Notes under the pieces: model-generated
Database searches by the model: none
What the model was told of the DNA's origin: nothing
The model's input: the letters and a program-made list of their open reading frames with translations, nothing else
Made by a program: the position numbers and the translations under genes
Shown here: piece after piece, positions 36,961 through 49,800 of the stretch
Layout: each line of letters begins with the position of its first letter
Position numbering within the stretch: the first letter of the stretch is position 1
From: Ricinus communis
Lineage: Eukaryota; Streptophyta; Magnoliopsida; Malpighiales; Euphorbiaceae
Direction of reading: 5' to 3'
Assembly (NCBI RefSeq): GCF_019578655.1
Contig: NC_063265.1
Span: forward strand, 16,416,285 to 16,480,284
Length of the DNA stretch: 64,000 nt

Positions 36961-37744
36961 TTTCAAAATAACTATAAATTTCGTAAGAGAAAAAATGTGG
37001 ATATTTTTATTTGAATTTAAAATGGATTTGAATAAAATAGACAATTGTTTAAATAAATTTGGAACAAGTTTGAATATTCTTAAATTGACGTCCAATTTAA
37101 TTCAATCCATCAGTTGATTCACTTAAAAGATGAAGAAATTCTTGATCGATTTAATCAAGAGCCTTTTGATCATCTATTTTGAAAAACTATTTCTAAGAGC
37201 TCCTACCTTATACAAGGAAGAATGGATTTCCCGAATCAAGAGTATCATATACTGTGTTACGATCACCTAACATTGATTAAAAGTCTAGGAAACAATTTGA
37301 AATAGAGATCAAGAATAAATTTCTGGTTTCATTATTTAATAGCCTCAGTGGTACTTTCTGCCATTTCATAAGCTTTGGTCAGTGCAGTAGGATGAAAGGA
37401 TATCTATTATCTAATGAACAAATGTTATATCGCAAAGGTTCAACTTTCAAACTGGCAGATTTACACTAAATGATAATAGAGGGAAATTTCAATTGGAAAA
37501 CAATAATAAAGGTTATCAGAAATTAGAAATCAGGAGGTCCATAGTTGTTGCAAGTGCAAAAGTATGAGATAGAAGAATCAGTCAACTTTGATGATTGTTA
37601 ACTCAAAAGGCCAAACCACTGGTTGAAGCAATATTCAAAACCAACAAAAACTACAATAATGGTTGAATTTGTAAACATCACTACCTAATTACAAAATGGC
37701 CAGAAACACCTAAAAGCATTCACTGGAAATAAGCCCAATAGACC

Positions 37745-38870
37745 TCAAAGGAACAAGGACTGATATTCACCATTTGCAAGCTGACAAAGCTGGTTGTAGG
37801 AATATGTATCTGCCAACATAATGAGAAATCACATTAGAAACCATATAAGGGTTATGTAAACCTAAATGCACAAGCAAATATCCCAAAAACTGAGAAGCAT
37901 GGTTGTAACTTGTAATAAGAAGCTTTAACCCCACAAACAAACACGGCCACCAACAACATATCAAGATCCCCTCTTTTTAAGTGGCACAAATATTGTGCTA
38001 GTTACTCCCATTACAAATTTTTGTAGATTGAAAATTAAATATAAACAGAGAGAAAGGGATTATTGCTATCTGATAGTAATATTTGGGTGAGATAAGATAA
38101 TAACTGCCAATTCTATAAAGTGCAACCTGAAATATTTAGGCTATGCTGCAATTACAAGAAACATAATTAGTAAAGAGAACCATCAACTTCTTTTTATTTT
38201 TCCCCTAAGAAAAAAGTTGCTTCAGCGAAAATATGTTGTTGGTTGTTGCTAAAGCTAAGTTTTGGCACTTATAAATTTAAGTGCTAATTTTTGCCCGCAA
38301 CACTGTCAGACTTCTACAACCCCTTGTTTGGAATTACTAAAAATGCAAGAATTCAGTTGAATTGTATTTAGTCAATTCTCATGTTTAGAAAGTCTATAGT
38401 TGCTAGAACAAAGCATCTCGAAGAGCAACAAAACCATATCAAAATGGACATGATCTTGTAAGAACTCAATCGAACTGGACTCTTGGACATAATTCATTCC
38501 AAACACTGCCTAACTGTTACACATGTAGAAAAATTAGTTTGCATAAACACATTAGACATTTCAGCAATACAAGCCCACAAAATCAAGGAGGAAGCAAAAG
38601 ATATTTACCAAAAGAGTCACCAAAGTTGGTCCAAATATCAGCTTGAATAGATTTGTCAGTATCAGCAATACCAATAACCTCAACAAACTTTGAAAGAGGA
38701 GCAGAAGGGGGTGGGGTCCCTTTCACAACGATCTGATGATCATCACTTGACTTTCCAATCACAGCTCCACGATCAGATCCAATCACTTGAATCACTGTAC
38801 GGACTCTCTTTCTGACGTGCATAGGTAATAAAGCTCCATTCACAAAAATGGCAGGTTTTGATGTATCCAT
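37745..38870 (-). CDS. RPA3: Replication protein A 14 kDa subunit (RPA3, 108 aa)
   Basis: Two coding exons (minus): 38609-38870 and 37745-37809, joining in frame to 108 residues, the usual size. It starts MDTSKPAIFVNG and ends GEYQSLFL, with the OB-fold core VRTVIQVIGSDRGAVIGKSS...IWTNFGD. This is the smallest subunit of the heterotrimeric single-stranded DNA binding complex RPA (replication, repair, recombination; nuclear). A short 5' UTR intron (38876-39007) separates the ATG from the first exon. Two E2F-type sites lie just upstream. The 799-nt intron contains one MITE-like element (38320-38510). Plants often have two RPA3 paralogues; I cannot tell which this is. Confidence 0.93.
38320..38510 (-). 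mobile_element. MITE-like element, copy A (RPA3 intron)
   Basis: Ends read CCCCTTGTTTGGAATTACT and, in reverse complement, GGCAGTGTTTGGAATGAATT, so TGTTTGGAAT is a shared terminal inverted repeat. The interior (TTCTCATGTTTAGAAAGT, then TAGTTGCTAGAAC) matches the reverse complement of the copy at 43521-43750. It is non-coding, about 190 bp. Confidence 0.65.
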
Positions 38871-39127
38871 AAACCCTAGTACAATCAAATTAGTTCAAGC
38901 ATACTATCAAACATATAGAATACAATTATAATGCCAAAACTCCAAATCAGCTTTAACCAAATTTTCAGTAAGTAAACAGAGAGTAGATTAGGGAATTGAA
39001 ATTTTACCTGGTTGTAGAGAAAGATGGATCAGAGAAAAAGGAGAGAATCGTGCAATTGTCTGTGAGAATATTAAAGAAAAATGTCCTTTTCGTATTTATA
39101 TTTAGAAATCTGGAAGCCCTGAAAAAA

Positions 39128-39155
39128 CGCGGGAAAATAATTAGAACGCGGGAAG
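39128..39155 (-). promoter_or_regulatory. Two E2F binding sites upstream of RPA3
   Basis: On the minus strand TTTTCCCGCG (39128-39137) and CTTCCCGCG (39147-39155) lie 10 bp apart, about 260-285 bp before the ATG and near the likely transcription start. The first matches the E2F consensus TTTCCCGC. S-phase control of replication genes by E2F is established; its action here is inferred. Confidence 0.65.
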
Positions 39156-39159
39156 ATAT

Positions 39160-39854
39160 TTAGGTTATAGTTATTTGTTCATAAAATGTAAAAGTTGAAG
39201 ATTAAATTAAGAAATTTAGCATATGGATAAACAAACATCATTATATTTATATGATAAAATAAAGAATAACAATCATATAATATTATTACCTAAAAACAAA
39301 TCAGTCATAAATCTTTTTTACTTTGAGCTGATTCGTTTGCAAACCGTTTAGACAAATTTACAAAATGAAATTTATTTGGGTTTCTATTCTATCACTTTCT
39401 CTTAAGTTGAAATTCTTTATTTTCTTTCAATTAATTTGTTTGCAATTATCAATTAGCTCATTGGTAATAATAGTATTTCATATTTTTATTTAACTTCAAT
39501 CATAAATCATAATGTAGTTTTTTTTCTTCTGTTTTTCTTTTGCTGTCAATAAAAGAAAAAGATTCTGACCAGGGCAAGTGATTTCTATTTATCATTTCAA
39601 ATGGTAATCAGAAGCTCGATTCTCATAATTAATGTCAGTTTGCAATCCCACTGTTACAATCAAATGGGGCCTTAGATAATGTCAAAATAAACAAAACATA
39701 CAGTGAGTTTCTCCAAAGGCTACCAAAAAAAAAAAGTTTCTACTTTCTGTTACTGTAAAACAGTGAAAAGTAAGAAAAATAAAAAATGAAAATAGAAGTT
39801 CAGTATGTATATGCCTATGTATGGTAAAAGCTGTACTGTCTGTCCAACAGATTC
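39160..39854. other. Intergenic region between RPA3 promoter and ABCB29 3' end
   Basis: AT-rich, with an A-run near 39724-39737. It holds distal promoter sequence of RPA3 and the 3' UTR of the ABC transporter. No gene is visible. Confidence 0.5.
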
Positions 39855-42800
39855 TCATATCACAAGCCCTGTAGCAGACAGGGAATTACTATGGGCAGTA
39901 CTGAAGAGGTTCGAGCGACTCAGCTCTTCAAGTTTTCCATTCTCTAAAGAGAATACTCGTTTAGCCATCAAAACTGTTTCCAGCCGGTGAGCAATGATTA
40001 TCACCTATTCACATATAAACCTAGTTAAACATAAACATATAAGCTAGCTACATCAAGGAAGAGGAAGAGAAAAAGAAAAAGGACACATTATATGTATACA
40101 TATATAGAAAAAGAGAAAAGAAAATATAAATACTTAAGCAGTAATCTTACAGTATGATTTTCCATTAAGCGTTGCAGTGCTTGCCTCACCAATAACTCAG
40201 ACCTGCTATCTAGAGCGGAAGTTGCTTCATCTAAAATCAATATAGAAGAATCTTGATACAGCGCCCTAGCGATAGCTAGTCTGCATAACGAAATAAGCAG
40301 AAATAAATGGAATCACAACAACAACATCAGTCGTATAGTCGACTCGATGTTAAGCAATCAGAGATCATCTAATAAATAGAAGTTGGAAAATTAGACGTCT
40401 TATTTTAGAAGCTGTGCTACTTTCAATTTCATATACACTGAAGACAACTCAAGAGTTTGGAATGAATGTTTGACCTTTGCTTCTGCCCTCCACTTAAACT
40501 TGAGCCCCTTGGTCCAATATTTGTTTTATACCCTTTTGGAAGCTTTCTAATAAATTCATCAGCATTTGCAGTTTTTGCTGCCATTTCAACCTTCTCCATG
40601 TCTATTTCCATCATCAGATCCCTATATCCAATATTTTCAGCAATTGTTCCTGAAAAAAGTGTCTGATTCAGACATAAACAATCAGTTTAACGAACAATTT
40701 CAACATAATACAAAGCATTATCAGATCCCTATATTCAACCACAGTATTTCCTGAAAAACTTCCAACTATTAACTACTCAGAGCTTCAGTTGCACATGGTA
40801 TAGACACACAAACACATAGACATACACATATAGAAAAGAAAAACGAGACTCCAAACTTCTTAAGTTGCTGGAAAGGCTATAGATATTAAGAGCACTCGCA
40901 GAACCAGGTATCTGGTTGGTAAAGAATATCCAGTCACTAAGTAATTTATTACTCCTACACATAATTTCTTTTTCCAAATAAAGCACCTACCATAACAATA
41001 TAGTAATAAAAAGAATAACATAGCAATTTGGGAAAAAGCTCTTTTTCATTTGAATTGGCATCTTGATGCTCAATGAATTTAAATCCATGCATAAAAGCTC
41101 TACACTTTCTTATGTTATCTTGAGAGAATAAAATTCAAAGTTACTGACTGTATCTTGAGAGACTAAGCCAACATGCTTCCTCAAGCTTTCCAACAGGATG
41201 TTGTTGATATTTTGGTTATCCACAAGTATACAACCTGTTGACGAGCAGGATCAGACAGGTACCTCCTTTTAAGGGGAGAAGAATTACATGGAAAAAACAG
41301 CAAATGATCAATTCGCCAGGTTTACTGAGGAATGAGTAAAAGTAACAAATTCTGATGGCTCACCAGATGAAGGATCATAAAGATGAAGAAGCAATTTAAC
41401 AAGGGTTGTCTTTCCTCCTCCAGATGGCCCGATGAGAGCTATTGTCTCCCCAGCTTTAATATGAAGGTTCAATCTGTTCAAAACAAGAGACGAATTGTCC
41501 CCATACCTAAATGAGACATCACAAAATTTGACATCTCCAATAACATGGTCCAAATCAACAGCTTCTGTTTTCTCAATCACCTATATTGAGGAGTGAGTCA
41601 ATGTGAGATCACATCACCACAAGTAATTACATGACAAAAGAAATATGTTGACTACGACAAAACTACACAAAAGTGCATCTTCCACCTTGAAGCCCTGGCA
41701 GTTACTGGAAATTTCGAGATGCCTATCTGAACTACATTTCACTTACTGATAAATCACACTTGTCCTGAAAAGAAATTGTTGGCAAACATGGAATGCTCAC
41801 TCTAGTTCAAGAGAGATTCTTTGACATATTCATATCTCAAGTTGCATATCATTATTGCACAGAAAAAGCAATGCACTAATAAAATGTACAGAAAGGATGG
41901 CAATAAGGATAAGTATTTACATAAAGGTCAGAATATGCCTAGCAGTTATATTCTTTTAAAATTTCTCTATAGTAAATTTATTTGACATGGAAAGATATTT
42001 TCAACATGATACAAAATAATGCAATTAATTAGGTGGACGATGGCTTGTAATCTCACAAACTAGCACATGAACAAGAAACTGACTTCAAAAGAAACAGTTC
42101 AGAGGATGATCATCAAAGTTTAACAAAGCATTGTTTTACCTTCGATTTTAACATGGTCAAATCAAACAACCTTTCAATAGCTGGTTCTCCTTGCTTCCAC
42201 TCATTGTATGCTTTTCCAACATCCTGCACAATCCTTCAGATTCAGACGAATTACTTAAGATTAACAAAAGAAAAAAGAATGTAAATAGCTGATGCATAAT
42301 GACATATTATCAATAATTACCAAAAAGCTATAGGCATATTATTCAAGGAAATATAATGATATGTCTAGACACCAAAAGTTTTGAATAAGCCGTACAAGAA
42401 CCCAATAAATCCCCTTTCTGAAGAGATCTTATCAACAGATGATATTACCTGGATTGGCTCAACCAAGAAAACCAATGATGTAACAAAAGAAACCATGCTA
42501 CAGCCGTCAAAACAACCACATGAAACAACCATTGATCCACAACAAAGCATAAATAATGCTCCAAAATAAATAATTTGTATGATCTGGGGGATGAGCACTT
42601 TCATGTTCTTCTTTTTAAAATGCTCGGTTAGGTCAGCATGAGCAAGCCTTTGAAATCTGGCACTCTCACACAGCTCTCCGTTGTTTGCTTTCACAAAAAG
42701 AATGGCTGGGAGAACCTAAAATATAAAAAGATTATACATGAATGATATGTACAGACTAATGAAAAATGAAAAAGCAGTAGGTGGTAACGAGAAATGCATA

Positions 42801-44545
42801 ATAAAGTTAAAATGTGGATACACTAAAGATGCTTATTTGTGTGAGTGTGCACATTCATCAGTAAAGATATCAACTTACATCCAGTAATTGTGATAGGACA
42901 TCAAAAGAATGATGCGCGCACACACACACCAGAAGAAAGAGCAAGATTTTATAACGAGGAACTTAATGGAGCAAAGGGAATGAGTTAAGCAATCCAAGAG
43001 CCCAATCAACCAAAGACCTTGAGTCAAGAAATGGATTTAAAAACGTACCTCATTGAGGTAGGCTGATAGAGTTGCAATGCTGAGATGTGCCTTCTTAGAT
43101 ATCTTACGAAGCCTTTCACCAAGACATGCAATAGCAAAAGCCATACATGGTATGACCTGCAGCAAGCAGACAAAATTGAAGACCCAAGAATATATTTATT
43201 TATATAATAAGATCAAGACATACCTAAGCTGAAAATTTTCTCCTTACCATGGCTGAGATCAAGGAAAGAACAGGGCTTATAGCCAACATTCGTGATGCCA
43301 TAGCTGACAGCTGTAGAGCGCTGGGCAAAACCGTCTGTGACATTACACTCATAAATCAATTAATAGAGCAAAATCTTCACACTTTATTGGTACAAATTTT
43401 AACCATGTAATATCTATCACAGACCATAATTAAAGCTTGTAATAACCATTTAGTCATTGCCATGTTACCTAAAAATATGAAACATATCAGATAAACAAAT
43501 CCACAAAGGGCCTAACTCTTAGGCCTTGTTTGGAATAAATGATGTGTAAGAACTCAATTCAGTTAATCTCTTGCAAAATCATGTAATTTATGGCACGATT
43601 TCGCTTCTTTCAAAATGCCTCGTTTTTTTCTTTTTTAATCTTAAGTTGAGAAAACTGAACTCTAGCAACTATAATCTTTCCAAACATGAGAATTAACCAA
43701 ATAGAATTCAATTGAACTCATTTATCGCATTTTTAGACATTCCAGAGGGTATGTTATAGAAATTCTCTTTCAATATGCATTTTCAAACTTCTTTTTTGGG
43801 CTCTTTAGCGGCCAATATACAAAAAGCAAGAGCATAAAGGTATTCCTAAAACGATCTTAGTCCACCAAAGAACCAAACTTTATCAATTACCACAAAGAAA
43901 TTAACTCACATTGAGAAGAGCATAAAGAGTATCAGAAACATCAGCAGCTTGAGCAGTAATTCTATATGCTATATCCCCACTAGAAACCCCACTTCCACCT
44001 TCAAAAAACGCTAATTCCCTCTTCAAAACCCTTTCAAAAACATGAACCCTAATCTCATAACCCGCATTAAGAGCCGCCTTCCATAAAAGTGAATGCTGCC
44101 CAAAAGTAGCAATTAACTTCGCTAAAAAAAGAGCAGCAAGCACAACCCCCTCGTTCCTCAATCTTAAAGCATCAATCTTTCCGATATTCGCAGAGAATTG
44201 ACCGATTCTAGGGACAATTTGGGACAGCGAGAGGACTGATATGACACTGCAGAGCCAACCGAGGAGGATGGTTTTTTGTTGAGAGAGAACATAAGGTTTG
44301 ATTGTGGAGAGAGATTGAAATGTATGTGATATTGAATTGGGTTTTTGTTGCTTTTGTTGTAGTTTGGACTGGTTGGGGTATTGACATGTGGAAAAAGAGG
44401 GAAGTTTAGTGCAATTAAGGGGTTTAAGAAGGGTTTTAGAAGGGAAATTCAGAATAGGATTTGAGAATCTTTTGGGATTTGAAGGAAAGGGAAGGGTTTT
44501 GCTGAGAGGGAAAGGGGCTTTGAGTTGGAATTGAACAAGAGGCAT
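39855..44545 (-). CDS. ABCB29: Plastid ABC half-transporter, ABCB29-like (650 aa)
   Basis: Ten exons (minus): 43910-44545, 43248-43334, 43049-43156, 42449-42715, 42140-42223, 41364-41580, 41149-41234, 40475-40662, 40151-40280, 39855-40004. They join in frame to 650 residues. The N-terminus is Ser/Pro/Lys-rich and lacks acidic residues, like a chloroplast transit peptide. A type-1 ABC membrane domain ([20 protein letters not shown]...) follows. The ATPase domain has Walker A GPSGGGKT (445-452), signature LSGGQ (551-555), Walker B ILILDE (571-576) and the H-loop in IIIAHRLE. It resembles Arabidopsis At5g03910 (ABCB29, chloroplastic). Half-transporters dimerise; the substrate is unknown. One intron (43335-43909) carries a MITE-like element. 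Confidence 0.93.
43521..43750 (+). mobile_element. MITE-like element, copy B (ABCB29 intron)
   Basis: Starts AGGCCTTGTTTGGAATAAAT and ends CATTTTTAGACATTCCAGAGGG, so the ends are imperfect inverted repeats. The interior carries CTCTAGCAACTATAATCTTTC followed by CAAACATGAGAATTAACC. The element is used as the orientation reference for the four copies. Confidence 0.65.
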
Positions 44546-45312
44546 TATTTTGTTTTTGGGGAAGGATCAGAGCGTAGAAACTGATTCCCCATGCATGCTC
44601 AATTCTTCATGCAATGGTGATACAGAGATAACTCCTAATCTGCTCTGTTCGTCTATGACACTCTGATCAAGATTCAAGAAGCTGTTAGCTGGTTTCTATG
44701 CTTTAGCCCATGGGCTTTTCAATTCCTTCCTTTTGGGTCATCACCGCGCTGGTCTTTTCTTTATTTTTAAATTATTTTTATTGGATTTTTCAAAAATTAA
44801 TTAATTATTATTTAATATTATTAAATAATTTTTGTTGAACAGACCGACTTGAGTTTTTGGTTCGGCTTCAATAAAGATCTAAGTTGCAAAAATTTATTTG
44901 GTGACAATTATGCTTTTCTTTTTTTCTTATCTAGAGTAATTTACTATTTATTAATTAAATTACACGAAGAATAATTAATTTAGATGTATCTAAATTGCAA
45001 TTAAAATGTCTTCTTAACCAGTCTTAATAGATGGACTAATGAAAATATGCCAAGTAGCTGATAAAATGTGAAACAATTAATTAATTAAAGAGTAAATTTT
45101 GTTTTCATTCCATTATTGTAACAATTGATAAAATTAATAATGCATCCCAGTTTTTACTACATCCACTGTAATAATTTAGTGGAAAATGGGGGATGCCAAT
45201 GAGCTCATATCACAGTACTTCCAAAAATTACAGAGATCAAGGAAAGAGGAAAAAGATTTAAAAGAAAAATGAAAATTTCTTAGCATAGTGACATAATCCA
45301 AGGGCATTAAAT
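44546..45312. other. Promoter of ABCB29 and 3' flank of the small membrane protein gene
   Basis: Tandem same-strand neighbours. The first 180 bp is of moderate GC and probably holds the ABCB29 promoter and leader; the rest is AT-rich without a gene. Confidence 0.5.
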
Positions 45313-46059
45313 TCATTTCTCTTTCAATTTTTTGGTTATAGCAAATGCTGCTCCTGCCACAGCAGCAATGACTGCTGAAACTAAAATGGTTGTTTTGAGT
45401 GTCTGCATTGTATCCCTTTTTTCCCTTTCCTTCTTTTGTGTGTCAGCTTCTCTTTCCTGCAAAAAAGAACAATTAAATTTTATTGTATTTGTAATTTTGT
45501 TGTATTTCTCCTTATAATATGCAAAAATTTATCAGCATACAGTGATGAAAAGCACAAAGGATTATGATGAATCAGCCTTTGTCTTATCTTTTTCTTGTGT
45601 CTCTTCTCTTAATCATTTATGCAACAATTACTAATTACTTTCCTTTTTTATTAAATCTTTTATCGTTTCATTTAATGTACAATTATAAATTAGCACATAT
45701 TTTCCTGGACAGCATTTTCATTGATTCAGTAATGCCAAGTGCCAACTTCATATATATAGCTGAATGCAAATGGTGGTAATGAAAATTCAGATCTTTCCCG
45801 ATGAGTTTGTACAAAATCTGAGAGAAAATATATATGTTGTAAAATGGAAAAGGGTGGAAGAAAAGAAGAAAGAAAAAGAAAAATGTGCTATTTTTTTTCT
45901 TCTTTCTTATGGGTCCAAAATTACCTTTATCTCTTTTGAGGCAGCAATATCAGATGACACAGTATCAACTTCAAAATTCTTGTTTTGGCCTGGATTTAAT
46001 TCTTTCTCTAAATCTGCAGCAGGAAATGTTGAGGCATCTGAAGCTCCATCTGTTGCCAT
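45313..46059 (-). CDS. Small tail-anchored membrane protein of unknown function (92 aa)
   Basis: Two exons (minus): 45925-46059 and 45313-45456, joined AAG|GAA in phase 0. The protein is MATDGASDASTF..., with an acidic N-half, a charged helix (EREADTQKKEREKRD), then one hydrophobic segment (TTILVSAVIAAVAGAAFAI) and a short basic tail (TKKLKEK). That layout fits a tail-anchored protein facing the cytosol. Similar small plant proteins exist, but I know no function. The start is the first ATG giving a sensible N-terminus; upstream sequence on the same strand is poly-Lys/Phe low complexity. Confidence 0.75.
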
Positions 46060-46893
46060 TGTTCTTGAATGTAAATTACTTTTTTTTTTTTCCCCAACAA
46101 TGTTTCTTTTCTTTGTTTTTCCTTTGTCCAAGAAAAAGAAAAGAGAAAAAAAGAAAGACACCCACAAAACTTGATCTTAACACAGTTTATGCTGTGACAA
46201 GTGTCATGTCCCAAATGATAAAAGGTTGTTATTGTTTTTATGGGTCTCGACGCCTACCTCTTCTCGTTCACAACTGCCCGAAAATTATGTCAAATTGAGC
46301 TATTTCTTAGACATTTGGTTTTGCAAAAATTATGTGACTGCAGTTAAGCTTATTTAATTATCATAGCCACAAATCATTTATCAGCGGAATTTCTGCCTTG
46401 CCCCTCTTTTGATGATATCTTAAAACCCGATGGCAACAGGTGGTGACAACTCTAATTGTACCAGGTGGTGCTAGCAGAGGTAGAAATTGCAGTTAGGCCG
46501 CCCTGATTTATTGCTGTATATGAGTTAGTTTCTTTCTTTTTTGATGCTCTATGCAGACATACAGCCTTTTTAGTACAATGATGCTCAGACTTACTGTAAT
46601 AATCCTTTCTGGTATCTGGTTTTTGTTTCTCGAGAATACACATTTGAATTCCTAGACAGCCTACAGACATCAATATATGGTGTCTAGTTACAGTGACTGG
46701 CAAAAAATTATCATCGTCTTGAGAATGCACTCAACTCAAGATCAGAAGAGAATTGAGTCCTAATAGCTAAAAGAACACTTCCAACTCTTCCTTCATAGCA
46801 AGAAGAGCAATCTGTGAGCAGTCATGGGAATTTGAGGTCTGCGATGCATTCACGCTTCTAGTCTTGGCTCGAGTGCCCACCATCTTTCAGTTC
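46060..46893. other. Intergenic region
   Basis: Promoter of the small membrane protein gene (minus strand) and the 3' UTR of cpSRP54. An open frame at 46452-46730 has no family resemblance. No RNA gene is seen. Confidence 0.5.
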
Positions 46894-49800
46894 CTAATTT
46901 CCTGACCCAAAACCACGAGGGCTTGGCCTTGATGAAGCTGAGTCTGCAAATTGCCTTCTTGATTCTGATCTTCTCTTCCTCCTTGCTGTACCAGGAGGAG
47001 CCTTATCCAGGAAAAACCCAAGTCGTCAAATAATAGTTTAAAACATAAATGCACAAAGCAATGAAGATGTCAGTACACAAATATGCTCATTTACATTACA
47101 TTTTTTAATGTATATATACATTTTAAGCAAGCAAGTTATTAGTGTCTAGAACAAGCAAAGCATTAGTAGATATGGGTACCTTCTGTTCAGCTTTAAGTGC
47201 ATCCTCAAGATTACTCAGAGCAGGAATAGATCCACCCTCCATTACACCCATTAGATTCTTCATTCGGACACGCATTTGGAAGAGTTGAGCAACAAGTTGA
47301 CTCACCTAATATTCGTACACAATTTACATCCCACAAAAGCATCACAAAACAATATTTGGAAGTTAAAGTACTGAACTTACTGTGTTCCAGTAAGCAAAGG
47401 CAAATTCGGCAGAAACCTGTATCATATTATACATACCTGCTGCTCTGTTTTTCCAGAATCCTGAGCAATTCTCTTCCTCCTGGTAGGAGATTCTGCCAGC
47501 AATTCTGGCTTCTCTCTTTCCTCTATAAATACACACAGGATTAGAAAGCTTTAAAGGACCAGACATTTTGGGGTTAATGACTTAATCGACATATAAACAA
47601 GAAAAAGTTACTTTCATAAAAATTTCAAGGTTCTTCTTAATTTTCCCCTTTTCATCATATAGTTTCCAATAGAAACAATAATTGCCTAATGGCACAGGCT
47701 AGATTGCAATCATATCTTCTCATAGTTATTATCTTATCATCCCATAAATCATCCTGATAAGGAAAGCATTGAATTGTATCTCTCATGGACACTCGACTGA
47801 CATCATATGCATACAAGAATTTTTAATGTCGTCCAGTTTTTCGCTATCACAATTTGTTACATCCAAAGCATTAAACATGTTTTCAACTTGTACAAGTTAT
47901 GTTTCGAATATCAAATGCAGTTTCACAAAGGGCAGAGAGAAGATACCAGGAGTCATTGCTTCAATCATTGACTCCATTATCTTTAAACTCTTCTCTGCTT
48001 CTCGAATTTGTGCAGGAGTAACCTGTTTGCATCCACAGAGAAAAAATATTAAAGCTTCTTCCAACAGTCTGTGGAGTTGAGAAAAGAAGGATTAGCTAAC
48101 TCTAAGCAACTTCCACTTTTCAATTCATAGATTGAACTCCAGAAATGAACACCAAAGAATGATTGCATAATAACTTCTATAAGTGATCCAAAAACTTAAG
48201 CAAGATGTATTATACCCTCCAGCAAACATAATAATTATGAAACTGGAAATCAGGCTTTTATACCTTTCCCATTCCTGGGATCATCCCTATGACACGAGTC
48301 ATGGACCCCATACGTGCAACTGCTCGAGTTTGCTTCAGGAAATCATTGAAGTCAAACTTGGCACTCATTATCTTCTTTTGCAAGTCTTCAGCATCTTCTT
48401 GACGCATCTGTACATTGACAACAAAGAATTGCATCAAAAAATATTCATTTGAATTTCAAGGCAACATAAAATAGATTTACCCGAACTTACAACTTCTTGT
48501 GCTTTTTCTACAAATGATAGAACATCTCCCATTCCTAGGATGCGTCCAGCCATACGATCTGGGTAGAAAGGTTCAAGATCCTCCATCCGCTCTCCTCGCC
48601 CTACAAGCTTAATTGGCTTACCTGATACCTGTCACAAGTTCAGCTACATCTCAATACAGAAAAGAGAACGTAATCTCAACACTAAACTTTTATTTTGCAG
48701 ATATTTCTCTATTACAGTTAAGCCAACAATACTGGACATGCCAACAAGAAATGCAAAAAACTTGTGTTGCAAGTTTCAAGCACTCAAATAGAATTTACTT
48801 CAAATTAAAACACAATTCTTTTCAACGAATCTAATCAGCCTGTCTGACCTAATGCTTAAATGGGATGCCCAAAACCAGAAAACATTTGGCATCTGCATTT
48901 TGTGATCAGAAGCTTATTTCAACAAGTAGTGAATTCAGCTCCGGCAATGGCACATATATACTCTCTCTTTCCCTCTAAAGTTGTCTGCCTTCTCTCACTC
49001 TCCTCCTCCTTTCATTTCTCAGCGAACAGTTTGAAGATCTCACTCGTACAGTTTTCACAAAAAAATTCCTGGAGGCTTGTTTGAAATATTACTGAGAAGG
49101 TCAAACGGACAAGAACCAACTTCATAATACAAGAGAACAGAGAACCAGCTTCATAATACAAGAGAACAGAGAACCAGCTTCCGTTCTATTCAACTTTGCT
49201 GCATTTAGGTATTGTGCTCCCACTCAAGCTGAGGAGCCTTATTTATACTCAGGCTTGTAGCTATAGAATAAGCAATTCATTGGCTGATCACATTTTTGAG
49301 TTCTCCAAAATGTACTTTGAATTAATGCCCGTTTGCCTCCTATATTACACCAAAGCATTCATCACATGTTGACATCAGAAAGCATTGACCTTATATGATC
49401 CCAAACCCAACAAAATAGATGCAATTTGCAGGATATCGGCATTCTCGCTTATAAAATTGCAAACACTTGTCACAGTTCCAAGAATCATTAGGAGGAAGAT
49501 CCTATGGAATAACATACTATGATGAAAAATCTAGGGAAATTATGAAGCGGACCTCTTTAACACTCAAAGCTGCACCACCTCTAGAGTCCCCATCCAGCTT
49601 CGTCAAAATAGCACCCGTAATTCCAATTTCAAGATTAAAAGTTGTAACCAATGCTGTGAATTTCAAAAAAGAAAAACACAATGAGCTTTGTTGTTGAAGT
49701 AAGTGTTTAGTCAATTATTGCTAATATAAGCAGGGCAAAAAACAATGGGACTTGAACCATGACACATGAATGAGATTAGAGAATGAACTCAGCTGACCAA

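Larger units (their letters stand above)
34930..37744. other. Intergenic region with gene-like and organelle-like fragments
   Basis: Three parts can be seen. (1) 35277-35666, minus strand: an open frame with coding-like composition (DVSKLDSNSLAYATKKAG) preceded by a TTCCAG acceptor; I do not recognise it. (2) 35676-35783, plus strand: an open stretch containing LCLVEDLAKEARSWEFQN that looks like a gene fragment. (3) 36420-36960: higher-GC sequence with plant mitochondrial-like words, flanked by AT-rich DNA; 37120-37470 may belong to the same insertion. None forms a complete gene. Confidence 0.45.
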
